A stretch of DNA of 35,652 nt from contig JANYLK010000057.1 of assembly GCA_025357875.1 (NCBI GenBank), forward strand, positions 1-35,652, read 5' to 3'. This document shows positions 1 to 7,260 of this stretch, piece by piece. This DNA comes from Granulicella sp. (lineage in GTDB: Bacteria; Acidobacteriota; Terriglobia; Terriglobales; Acidobacteriaceae). The translations under genes were made by a program, and so were the position numbers. Every line of letters starts with the position of its first letter. The first letter of the stretch is position 1. The notes under the pieces were generated by a model, which was not told the DNA's origin, did not search any database, and was given only the letters and a program-made list of their open reading frames with translations.

Positions 1-357
1 TGCGCGGTCGCCACCCTCTTCGTCACCCGCCTCACAATAGCGGTTGAGCATGGCGATCAGCGAGATGGATGCGGCGCCGCCGATGAGGAAGTAGGCGAGC
101 AGGTCTGGGAGTTTGAATGCAGCCTGGTAAGCGTCCTGCTCAGGGCCCGCGCCCCAGAGTGAATTGATGACCTTGATGCGGATCAGGCCGAGCAGGCCGG
201 AGAGCAGCGCACTGATCATCAGGAGGATAGCTGCGGAACTGGCGGTGTGCTGGCGATTGAAGGCTGACGTCATGCGCGATGAAGCCGCGATCGGATTCGT
301 GCTTGAAGGGGTTGCGCTTGTGCGGGACGGCGCGTTCGACGAGGGCGGGGGGATCAT
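1..357 (-). CDS. murJ: MurJ/MviN-type lipid II flippase, N-terminal fragment cut by the window edge
   Basis: The open frame runs from the window edge up to an ATG at 357, with an in-frame stop at 373-375. After a polar Ser/Pro/Thr-rich stretch of about 28 residues it reads MTSAFNRQHTASSAAILLMI, a hydrophobic helix (SALLSGLLGLIRIKVIN), then GAGPEQDAYQAAFKLPDLLA and YFLIGGAASISLIAMLNRYC. The helix, the 'DAY..AF.LPDL' segment and the 'GGAASIS' segment are the usual start of MurJ/MviN proteins of the MOP superfamily, which move lipid II across the inner membrane for peptidoglycan synthesis. The start is uncertain: ATG 357 keeps a disordered N-terminal tail, ATG 273 gives the compact family start, and neither has a clear Shine-Dalgarno. 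About three quarters of the protein lies outside the window. Confidence 0.82.
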   Translation of the reverse strand, partial: MIPPPSSNAPSRTSATPSSTNPIAASSRMTSAFNRQHTASSAAILLMISALLSGLLGLIRIKVINSLWGAGPEQDAYQAAFKLPDLLAYFLIGGAASISLIAMLNRYCEAGDEEGGDRA

Positions 358-396
358 CAAGATAATTCGATTCTAGAGTGATGAGTTGAAGACACA

Positions 397-480
397 AGCA
401 GATTCCTCCGCTGCGCTGCGGAATGACAAACAAAGTGCGCTGCGGAATGACAAAACATTGGGCGCTGCGGGATGACAAAT
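397..480. repeat. Family A dispersed repeat, three iterations
   Basis: Starts with GCAGATTCCTCCGCTGCG and then iterates GCTGCGGAATGACAAA three times (third copy GCTGCGGGATGACAAA). It lies in the gap between the murJ start and the end of the MerR-like gene. Shortened or diverged copies occur at many other sites in the window. Confidence 0.75.
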
Positions 481-509
481 ATTCGGCGTCGGGTGTCTTC
501 GGAGGACCG

Positions 510-1043
510 CTACTCAGTTGTATCGAAGGGGATATCGGGGGACTCTCCGCGGGCGGGTGCTCGGCGCGGGGTGCGTATGGTGTGCACCGGCGTTGCGGCG
601 GATTTTGGAGCGCCGGGAATTTTATCCATCGGGCGAGCGAGCAGTGTGGCGATGGATTGGAGTTCGCGACGGAGGCCGCGCAATTGCTTCGCATCGGACG
701 CGGGAAGGTCGGCTCCGGGCAAGGCAAGTTGCGGTTCCTTCAGACGGAACTCAGACTTGAGAACCTGGCGCGCGCCGGGGATGGTGTAGCCCTCGTCGTA
801 AAGGAGCGTCTTGACGCGGAGAGCCATCTCGACGTCGCGGCGGCGGTAGAGACGTTGGCCGGTTCCGCCTTTATTGGGCTTGAGCTGCGGGAATTCGCTC
901 TCCCAGAAGCGCAGGACGTAGGCGGGAACTTCGCAGAGCCGCGCGACTTCGCCGATGCGGAAGTAAAGCTTGTCGGGAATCTCAGACGCAGGAGTAGTAG
1001 AGCCATGATTGCTTCGACGGATTGGCTCGTGGTGTCCCATCAT
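510..1043 (-). CDS. MerR-family HTH transcriptional regulator
   Basis: 177 residues. A winged-helix MerR domain covers about residues 26-100: YFRIGEVARLCEVPAYVLRF, WESEFPQLKP, the wing segment GQRLYRRRDVEMALRVKTLL and then YDEGYTIPGARQVL. This is the short MerR-like type (SoxR/MlrA/HspR-like fold) that binds promoter DNA as a dimer. The C-terminal half (about 100-177) is Ala/Pro/Arg-rich with a short helix (LRGLRRELQSIATLLARP) that could dimerise. No Cys cluster or metal-binding loop is visible, so the effector is unknown. ATG 1043 is followed directly by a second ATG, with a weak GAGG upstream. The gene may follow the BamD-like gene in transcription; a family A repeat lies between them. Confidence 0.85.
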   Translation of the reverse strand: MMGHHEPIRRSNHGSTTPASEIPDKLYFRIGEVARLCEVPAYVLRFWESEFPQLKPNKGGTGQRLYRRRDVEMALRVKTLLYDEGYTIPGARQVLKSEFRLKEPQLALPGADLPASDAKQLRGLRRELQSIATLLARPMDKIPGAPKSAATPVHTIRTPRRAPARGESPDIPFDTTE

Positions 1044-1120
1044 CCGATGCGAACCCTCGTTTGAATCTTAGACCCGAAGACCATCCTGCAGGCTAGGGAG
1101 TGGTCCAAAATACAACGACA

Positions 1121-1190
1121 GAGATTCTGAGCTTCGCTCAGAATGACGACGTTTCTGTTTCAAAGAATGACGACTTTTCTGTTTCAAAAC
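1121..1190. repeat. Family A dispersed repeat (AATGACGAC variant, duplicated)
   Basis: GATTCTGAGCTTCGCTCAGA is an inverted repeat followed by ATGACGAC. The unit AGAATGACGAC plus a T-rich stretch (TTTCTGTTTCAAA) then occurs twice. It sits between the BamD-like gene and the MerR-like gene. Confidence 0.65.
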
Positions 1191-1205
1191 TTCAGAGGCA
1201 TCACA

Positions 1206-3083
1206 CTAGAAGGGATTGATCTTGGCGATACCCTTCTTCTTCTTGTGCTTGCTGGAGGACTCATCCGCCTTATCGAAGGTCGGCTTAGGCTTCTTTTTCC
1301 CGGCGACTGCGGCCTGCGCTGGAGGCTGTTTTCTTGATGCGGCGTCGTTGATCGGGTCTGGCGCGGTTGCGGCCTTTTCAATGGGAGGCAGCGGCGTTGC
1401 ATTGGCAGGAAGCAGGGGCCCTATGCCTCCGGTAGTGTCGACCGGGGGCTTAGCTGCGGGCGCGGCCGGGGTTGTGCCGGGGAAGGCTGGCGGGGTAGCT
1501 GGCGCGGTGATCGGCTGCAAGTTCGAGTCGGGCCGAACAATTTCAATGCCCATCGAAGTTCCGCCGGAGGACGGCGAGGATGGCGACATGTTGATGACCG
1601 CGGGGGAAGAGCCGCCGGCCGTCGTACTGGCGGGAACTTCCTGCAAGGTGAGGGGCGCGGCAGCCGGCACGGAAGATCCATCCGCGGTGGCTGGGGAGGT
1701 TCCTGCTCCGCTCGATGCTGCAACCGGAGCCATATTGGCGGCGGGATTCATCGAAGTTTTGAAGTCATCGATGGACTTGCGTACCACTGCAGCCGCGCTT
1801 GTGGGCTTCGTATCTTCGAGCGGCGGAGCTCCAATGGTTGCGGCTGGTACAGTGTCGGCCTGATGCATGATGAAGCCGATGGCGCGCTTGGAGAGTGTGT
1901 ACTGGCCGCGGCTATTCTCAAGCGAGGTGCTGGCGGCGAGTTGATCCGGCGTGGGTGTCGGGACGGGAAGACCCATGCCGACGAGACGGTCCTTTGCGTC
2001 TTCAACGTGCAGTGCGGCTGCGTGCTCGAGCACAACCTTGTTATAGGCGGCCTGGGCCTCGTCGTCATAGATCTTTTCGAGCCGCGCCTTGCCTGCTTCG
2101 GGAAGCTTAAGTGAGCGCACGAACTTCGCCTCCGCCGCATACGCGTCGCCGAGGCCGATCAGTACGTCATCCATGTGACTGTAGAGCGGGTACGAATCTA
2201 CGACCGTCTGGTAGCGCGCGATGGCGGCGGGATAGTTGGGCGGCGTGCGCGTTCCATAGAAGGACGCGATGTTGGTTTCGCGCGATGCCAGCGTCTCCTG
2301 CACTTCGCGCAGGCGCTGGTTGGCCTGGGGAACGAGCGTGGATTCGGGAAACTGCTGCAACATCAGGCGGTACTCTTGTTCGGCGTGGACAGTGGTGGTG
2401 TAGTCGCGATCCGGCTTGTCCATCTGGCGGAAGTAGATGTCGCCGACGCGCATCTGGGCCTCTGCTGCCTCGGGCGCGTTAGGGAAGAAGGTGATGAAGT
2501 CCTTGTATTCCTGCTCGGCCTGGGTGAGGGCTGCGGTGCCGCCTTCCTTATACCAGCTATCGGCGATGGCGAGCTTGGCGCGCATCATGAACTGCGATTC
2601 CGGATAGGTATTCAGCAGGGTCTGCAGGTCAAGTCTGCCAACGTCAAAACGGCCATGCTTGATCGCTTCTTCGGCCTTATCGTAGAGCTGCTTATCGGGC
2701 AGTTTCACGTCCAGGCCAGCGAGCTGATTGTCCTTCTTGACCTTCTTCACTTCCTTCTTCGTGGCCTTGGACGCGACAACTTTTTCATCCTTCGACTTGC
2801 GTCCTTTGACCGGCTTCTGGTTGGTGAGCGAGATGTCGTTTTTGGGCTGGGCTGCAGCGGGCGCGGCTGCGGCAGGCGTTGCGGTCTGCGCATCGGGCGC
2901 GGTGGTCTGTGCGGCGGGAGTTGCAGTCTGGGCTGCTGCATCCGGCGTGGGAGTCGCTTCCTGAGCATGCGCGCCAAGAGTTACGCCGAGCAGCGCGGCG
3001 GTGAGGCCGGTAGTGAGAGCAATGCGGAAGCTTGAGATGGGGAAGCGGGACGGGAAGGTGCTGCGATTGGTGCGTTGCGTCAT
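1206..3083 (-). CDS. Secreted BamD/YfiO-like TPR protein with long low-complexity tails
   Basis: 625 residues from ATG 3083, chosen because it has a GGAG upstream and places the signal peptide at the N-terminus. Signal peptide about 1-40 (IALTTGLTAALLGVTLGAHA|Q). Residues 41-80 are Ala/Pro/Thr-rich and 90-120 are Lys-rich. A BamD/YfiO-type tetratricopeptide region spans about 131-320 (KQLYDKAEEAIKHGRFDVGR, LLNTYPESQFMMRAKLAIAD, YKDFITFFPNAPEAAEAQMR, EYRLMLQQFPESTLVPQANQ). The rest is Ala/Pro/Ser-rich and ends in a Lys cluster (SSKHKKKKGIAKINPF). BamD helps fold outer-membrane beta-barrels. Classical BamD is a lipoprotein of about 250 residues; here the predicted cleavage site has Gln rather than Cys and the protein is more than twice that length. 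It could be the acidobacterial BamD or a paralogous TPR protein. Confidence 0.8.
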   Translation of the reverse strand: MTQRTNRSTFPSRFPISSFRIALTTGLTAALLGVTLGAHAQEATPTPDAAAQTATPAAQTTAPDAQTATPAAAAPAAAQPKNDISLTNQKPVKGRKSKDEKVVASKATKKEVKKVKKDNQLAGLDVKLPDKQLYDKAEEAIKHGRFDVGRLDLQTLLNTYPESQFMMRAKLAIADSWYKEGGTAALTQAEQEYKDFITFFPNAPEAAEAQMRVGDIYFRQMDKPDRDYTTTVHAEQEYRLMLQQFPESTLVPQANQRLREVQETLASRETNIASFYGTRTPPNYPAAIARYQTVVDSYPLYSHMDDVLIGLGDAYAAEAKFVRSLKLPEAGKARLEKIYDDEAQAAYNKVVLEHAAALHVEDAKDRLVGMGLPVPTPTPDQLAASTSLENSRGQYTLSKRAIGFIMHQADTVPAATIGAPPLEDTKPTSAAAVVRKSIDDFKTSMNPAANMAPVAASSGAGTSPATADGSSVPAAAPLTLQEVPASTTAGGSSPAVINMSPSSPSSGGTSMGIEIVRPDSNLQPITAPATPPAFPGTTPAAPAAKPPVDTTGGIGPLLPANATPLPPIEKAATAPDPINDAASRKQPPAQAAVAGKKKPKPTFDKADESSSKHKKKKGIAKINPF

Positions 3084-3259
3084 GCGTAAGACTCCATCTG
3101 CCGCGTGCTGGAATACCGGGCTTGACCCCACTCGGCGGGGTGGGGCTCGCTCTTCATTCTACTGGTTCCGGCCATCTTTTGCCGAGACGGCTTGGCCGAA
3201 AATGCACTCGCTGGCGGATCCGCATTCGACCGTGGTGACGATAGTGTCGGGCGTGCCGC

Positions 3260-3931
3260 CTAGCTCTTAGATACGGCGGCGCGGGCGGTGCGGAGGAACT
3301 CGACTGCGTTTTGCTCGGCGCGGCCTTTTTCGAATATGGCAGAGCCTGCGACGAGCATGTCCGCTCCTGCTTGGACCACCGAGGCGACCGTATCGTGAGC
3401 GACGCCACCATCGACTTCGATGCGGAAGTTGAGGCCCATGTGCTCGCGCAGTTCGACGAGGTGCGCGATCTTGTCGACCGCCAGCGGCAGGAACTGCTGA
3501 CCGCCGAAGCCTGGATTCACGCTCATTACGAGGACATAGTGAACCATCGGCAGGACTTCGATCAGCGTCTCGACCGGTGTGGCGGGGTTGATGACGACGC
3601 CCGGCAGCATGCCGTGGACGACGATCTGCTGCAGCGTTCGGTGGAGGTGGCGGCAGGCTTCCTGCTGGACGGAGATCATGTCTGCGCCCGCTTCGGCGAA
3701 GGCGGGGATGAAGGCGTCGGGGTCCTCGATCATCAGGTGGCAGTCGAGGGGGAGCTTCGTGATCGGCCTCAGGGCCTTCACCATGGGCGGCCCGAAGGTG
3801 ATGTTGGGAACGAAGTGGCCATCCATGACATCGACGTGGACGATAGTGCCGCCGCCACGCTCGGCTGCGGCGACCTCGTCGGCGAGATGGGCGAAGTCAG
3901 AAGCGAGGATGGAGAAGGCGAGTTCGATCAT
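3260..3931 (-). CDS. rpe: Ribulose-phosphate 3-epimerase
   Basis: 223 residues, the usual family length. It interconverts ribulose 5-phosphate and xylulose 5-phosphate in the cytosolic pentose phosphate pathway. A TIM barrel is recognisable throughout: FSILASDFAHL near the start, VHVDVMDGHFVPNITFGPP (about 32-50) with the metal-binding His/Asp, LDCHLMIEDP (about 63-72), VMSVNPGFGGQ (phosphate loop region, about 135-145), RIEVDGGV (catalytic Asp, about 170-177) and ADMLVAGSAIF near the C-terminus. The start at ATG 3931 matches the family, although the upstream sequence lacks a clear ribosome-binding site. The gene lies upstream of the BamD-like gene on the same strand, with about 175 bases between them. 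Confidence 0.95.
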   Translation of the reverse strand: MIELAFSILASDFAHLADEVAAAERGGGTIVHVDVMDGHFVPNITFGPPMVKALRPITKLPLDCHLMIEDPDAFIPAFAEAGADMISVQQEACRHLHRTLQQIVVHGMLPGVVINPATPVETLIEVLPMVHYVLVMSVNPGFGGQQFLPLAVDKIAHLVELREHMGLNFRIEVDGGVAHDTVASVVQAGADMLVAGSAIFEKGRAEQNAVEFLRTARAAVSKS

Positions 3932-3937
3932 GAGGAC

Positions 3938-3972
3938 AGGTTCGAGGTTCGAGGTGCCAGGTTCGAGGTCAT
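3938..3972. repeat. Short direct repeats, GGTTCGAGGT unit
   Basis: The core GTTCGAGGT occurs three times within about 35 bases directly upstream of the rpe start. It is unrelated in sequence to families A and B and may be a slippage-generated array in the rpe 5' region. Confidence 0.6.
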
Positions 3973-4128
3973 TGGGGGAAGTGTATCAGTGGAGGCGGAG
4001 GCTCAGGTTGCTGGCGTCTCGTTGTTTGACTGATGAGGCGCGGACGATGCTTGCGTGAATGCTGAGCCGAAAAGTCTTGCGAGCCGTCGTGGATTAGGGC
4101 TAAGGTGATCGCGGAAGAATGTGGCCCA

Positions 4129-5225
4129 ATGCTTACTTGCTCAAAGTTTCTTGCAATCCTCGTTTTTTCCTTCGGGTTGACAGTATCCGCAACCATTCAA
4201 GACGCGAAGGCTCAGCCGGCCGATGGCAGCAACAATCAGAAAGCGCATGCTCTTCTCCAAGCTGCTTCCAAGGTGAACGGTCTGGCTGGCGACGATGTGA
4301 AGCCGTGGCATCTGAAGGGGACGTATACCGTCGTTGACGGTAAAAATCCAAAGATTTGGTCGATGGAACAATGGTCCGCTGCACGCTATCGATGGCGAAT
4401 CAGCTACGCTGGCAAAATTTCAACATCCACGGTATGGAGCGTCTCGCGGGCGCACGAGCTAAAAGGGAAGAAAGACGACTTGAACGACTGGAGCCAGTCA
4501 GCAATCCTGTTTCCGCAGCTGCACTGATAAAGCCTGACTACGAGCTCCATTTGATGCACCTGAACCTGAGCGTGCCGCTGGATTGTGTATCGGTAGTTCA
4601 TCCTGAGCGGTATAAAAAGCCAATCAACCAAGAGTTCTTCCCGGTCCTTTGCTTTGACCAGAAGTTGCGCCTTAGGCTGCTTTCTCGGGGTAAGTTTGTG
4701 ATGGAGTACGACAACTACCAGAATTTCCAGAATCATGCGGTTGCGGGTTATGTCAGCGGAACGAACGCGGGTCAGTTGCGCTGGGAGTACAAGCGGACGA
4801 CGCTGGAGGCTTTGTCGCCAGGAGATCAGGTTCTCCTGACGCCTGTCAAAGACGCTGTTCCGACACCATATTGGCTGGATTCAGAAGACCCACAGCCTGT
4901 GCTGGTTCATCGCGAAGCGGGTCCAACCTATTTTCTAGCTGATCAGATGAGCCAAACCGACAAGGTATGGATTCCGGTCGTGATCCAGAAAGACGGGTCC
5001 GTGCGAGCCCTACGAAACGAAGGCATCTACGTCGACCGCGGAACAGATAGCGCTTGGCCGAGCGGTAGATACTCTGTCGACATAGTTGGAGGAGGCGGCA
5101 TTGGGCCTATTGTCGACGCCACCGAACGATGGCGATTCGAACCCTACGTCATCGATGGAGAGGTGGTCGAGATCTCCTTGATGATACCCTTCACGAAAGA
5201 TGGGCATCCCTGGGGGCAGTGGTAG
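4129..5225 (+). pseudogene. Frameshifted exported protein with TonB-C-like C-terminal domain
   Basis: Two overlapping frames appear to be one gene. Frame one, from ATG 4129, gives a signal peptide (LTCSKFLAILVFSFGLTVSA) and a domain ending KPWHLKGTYTVVDGKNPKIW, EQWSAARYRWRISYAGKIST, and stops at 4527. The next frame, overlapping from about 4450, continues with LHLMHLNLSVPLDCVSVVHP, FFPVLCFDQKLRLRLLSRGK and TTLEALSPGDQVLLTP, and ends in a TonB-C-like segment (VWIPVVIQKDGSVRALRNEG, ATERWRFEPYVIDGEVVEIS). Acidobacteria carry many exported proteins of this layout, but the function is unknown. The frameshift lies between about 4460 and 4527. It could be a true lesion, a sequencing error or, less likely, programmed. 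The gene is isolated on the plus strand between minus-strand genes. Confidence 0.65.
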
Positions 5226-5273
5226 GCGATGCAATGCCTGTTTCGTCGTCCGCTCGTTGGCTAAGGGCGACTG

Positions 5274-7079
5274 TTAGCGGGCGGAGTCCTCTGGGCGAGG
5301 TTTGCGGCGGCTCTTGAAGGTGGGGGGCTTGTCGACGATGGGGACGGTGCGTTCTACGTCGGGGCGGCCTTCGTGGAGGATCTTGGTGCGGGCGGGCTTT
5401 GGGGCGGCGTCTTCGGGATTGCGGGTGGCTTGATCGCGCTGGGTGTCGGCGATAGGTTTGGGGTCGCCGAGAGACATGCGGGCTGCTCCGTTCAGAATAC
5501 GGCGGATGGGCCAAACTCCTTTGTTGCTGCCTTCTGTGTTGGGGCTCTCGAGTTTCGGGAAAAAGATTTCGCCGGTGCGCTGCTTTTCGGGGCGGTAGTA
5601 CCAGCGGCGGAGGAGGGAGAGATGGTCGCTCAGCGTGGCCAGGTCGGTTGGGGTGGAGGCTTCTTGTTCGAGGGATGTGATCAGGTTGGTGGCGCGGAGT
5701 TCGGGGCTGAGTGCTGAGTTCGTGGCTGCTTCGGGACTTGACGGGAGAAGGGTGTTGGTGGGGTCGGTGATGCTGGATGTTTCGGGGTCCTTCGACTGCG
5801 CGCTGCGCGCTGCGCTCAGGATGACAGCGTCGGGAGAGGACAGATTGTTCAACTGCGATGCGACAGAAGGCATCGCATCTTCGCTCAGGATGACAATGTT
5901 TTGGGAACTCGCTTGTTCGCTCTGGATGACGGGCGTTGGGGTGGCTTGTTCGAGGGGGATCGCTTGCAGCATTAGCGGTTGCGCGAAGAGGGAGCTTCCG
6001 ACTGAGGTCTGCTCTTTTACAGCGCGCACGCCGAGTGTTGACAGGCGTGCGGGGCCGGCGATGCAGCCGGATTGCAGGAGGAAGACGGCGGCGGAGGGTT
6101 CGGCTTCGTTGGTCGCGGAATGATGCGGCGCGTCGCGCGAAATACGGAGATTCTTCGCTTCGCTCAGAATGACAGTCTTTTTGGGACTGGGTTCTAACGC
6201 CGCGCTCGGATGCGTGGTGGCTGGTTGCGCGACTTTTTGGACGAGGATGGCGCGGAGTTTGGGGATGGGTTGGACTAGCTCGTCGGCTAAAGACTGCGCG
6301 GCTTTGACCTTGTGCCATTGGGTGTGAAGCGATGCGGCTTTCTCGAACTCCATTGCGGCGGAGGCTTCTTCACGTTCGAGGCCAATGGCGATGATCATGC
6401 TCTCGCCTCGTGTGTCGAAGAATGCTTTGACGGCAGCGGCCTCGGCGGCATAGGCTGCTGCGCCTTCGGGTGTGCATGCCTGATTGCAGGGCGCGAGGCA
6501 CTTCTTCATCTCCTGGTAGACGCAGCCGGGATGCTCAGGAAACGGCGCGAGGTCCTCGTAGCAGCGGCGGAGCTTGAAGAGGTCGAGGACGGCGTCGCAG
6601 TAGCGATCGGCCGCGGTGCGCGAAGAGAACGGACCGTAGGTGTTGTCGAGCGCGCGTTTGCTGAGGCGGTTGGTCGAGTAGACGCGCGGGTACGCATTTT
6701 CGGCGGTGAAGCGGAGGAAGAATGGTGTGCGCAGTTTGAGGCGGCGTCGGGCTTGTTCGAGTCCAAAAATGCTTGCGCTGGCGTGGTACAGCGTTAGGGT
6801 CGATTCGAACTCTGAGCCGGTGATCGTGTATTCGATCCGCGCGACGCGGTCGCGGAGGTTGAGGCGCTTCGATTGCGAATCGGGTGGCGCGAGGATTCGG
6901 GTGATGCGGCGGCGCAGGTCGGCGGCTCGGGTGAGATACGGCTCAGCTTGAATCTGGCCTTCGACGTGCGGGCCTTGCAGCGCGAAGACTCCGGGAAGCG
7001 CAGGGAGGTCGCGGAGAATCTCTGCGGCGCGATCCGGATCAAACGCGAGTTGGTGCTCGAACTGAAAGCTTGCTGCCAC
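5274..7079 (-). CDS. UvrC-like protein with degenerate GIY-YIG domain and repeat-derived insertions
   Basis: 601 residues. The N-terminal part resembles a UvrC/Cho nuclease domain: LPALPGVFALQG (26-36), then EPYLTRAADLRRRITRIL (46-63). The GIY...YIG pair is replaced by GVF...YLT, so nuclease activity is doubtful. Residues 145-201 include YGPFSSRTAADRY and a Cys cluster (C173, C186, C194, C198, C202) as in UvrC. A UVR-type helix lies at about 236-262 (EREEASAAMEFEKAASLHTQ). The later part (AAVFLLQSGCIAGPARLSTL, about 330-350, and LSDHLSLLRRWYYRPEKQRT, about 483-502) is an extension I associate with acidobacterial homologues. Three stretches (301-314, 395-406, 418-432) are translated family A repeats. 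The C-terminus is Lys/Arg/Pro-rich. A role in DNA repair is likely but unproven. Confidence 0.75.
   Translation of the reverse strand: MAASFQFEHQLAFDPDRAAEILRDLPALPGVFALQGPHVEGQIQAEPYLTRAADLRRRITRILAPPDSQSKRLNLRDRVARIEYTITGSEFESTLTLYHASASIFGLEQARRRLKLRTPFFLRFTAENAYPRVYSTNRLSKRALDNTYGPFSSRTAADRYCDAVLDLFKLRRCYEDLAPFPEHPGCVYQEMKKCLAPCNQACTPEGAAAYAAEAAAVKAFFDTRGESMIIAIGLEREEASAAMEFEKAASLHTQWHKVKAAQSLADELVQPIPKLRAILVQKVAQPATTHPSAALEPSPKKTVILSEAKNLRISRDAPHHSATNEAEPSAAVFLLQSGCIAGPARLSTLGVRAVKEQTSVGSSLFAQPLMLQAIPLEQATPTPVIQSEQASSQNIVILSEDAMPSVASQLNNLSSPDAVILSAARSAQSKDPETSSITDPTNTLLPSSPEAATNSALSPELRATNLITSLEQEASTPTDLATLSDHLSLLRRWYYRPEKQRTGEIFFPKLESPNTEGSNKGVWPIRRILNGAARMSLGDPKPIADTQRDQATRNPEDAAPKPARTKILHEGRPDVERTVPIVDKPPTFKSRRKPRPEDSAR
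5786..5828. repeat. Family A repeat inside the UvrC-like gene (copy 1)
   Basis: Top strand reads TCCTTCGACTGCGCGCTGCG then GCTGCGCTCAGGATGACAGC. On the coding strand it is translated in frame as AVILSAARSAQSKDPE (residues about 418-432). Confidence 0.75.
5864..5897. repeat. Family A repeat inside the UvrC-like gene (copy 2)
   Basis: Top strand contains GCATCTTCGCTCAGGATGAC. It is translated in frame as NIVILSEDAMPS (residues about 395-406) and shares the VILSE peptide with the copy at 6139. Confidence 0.7.
6139..6178. repeat. Family A repeat inside the UvrC-like gene (copy 3)
   Basis: Top strand reads GATTCTTCGCTTCGCTCAGA followed by ATGACAGTC. It is translated in frame as KTVILSEAKNLRIS (residues about 301-314). 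Confidence 0.78.
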
Positions 7080-7204
7080 AGAATGGATTGTATCGAGCGG
7101 GCGGATGGAGTCGATAGCTCGATAGGTTCACCGTGTTTCGAGACCGCGACCGACGCCTGGCTCACGAATCCGGTCACATTTTTGATGCCCGCGACGAGTT
7201 GTCG

Positions 7205-7247
7205 TCTCCCACCCTTCGCAAATGCGCGAAGGATGGGGCACCCGGAG
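7205..7247. repeat. Family B palindromic repeat
   Basis: Left arm CCCACCCTTCGC (7208-7219), right arm GCGAAGGATGGG (7226-7237), pairing at 11 of 12 positions with the odd pair a possible G-U. It is followed by the family tail GGCACCCGG. It lies between the subtilase stop and the UvrC-like start. Confidence 0.78.
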
Positions 7248-7260
7248 TTCAATGGGACGC

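Noticed and set aside
397-480. Repeat unit considered as a CRISPR array
   Set aside because: Units are 16 bases with 5-7 base gaps, far too short for CRISPR repeats and spacers, and no cas genes are present.
140-727. 195-residue minus-strand ORF
   Set aside because: Pro/Arg/Ser-rich shadow frame across the MurJ start, the family A repeats and the MerR gene; the MurJ and MerR frames have recognisable families.
2175-3035. 286-residue plus-strand ORF opposite the BamD-like gene
   Set aside because: Antisense shadow of a gene with a clear TPR family and signal peptide; no ribosome-binding site or recognisable domain.
3126-3145. CCCCAC...GTGGGG hairpin upstream of the BamD-like gene, considered as a terminator for rpe
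   Set aside because: Only six base pairs and no U tract on the rpe strand.
5191-6318. 375-residue minus-strand ORF
   Set aside because: Arg/Pro/His-rich alternative frame of the UvrC-like gene, long only because of high GC.
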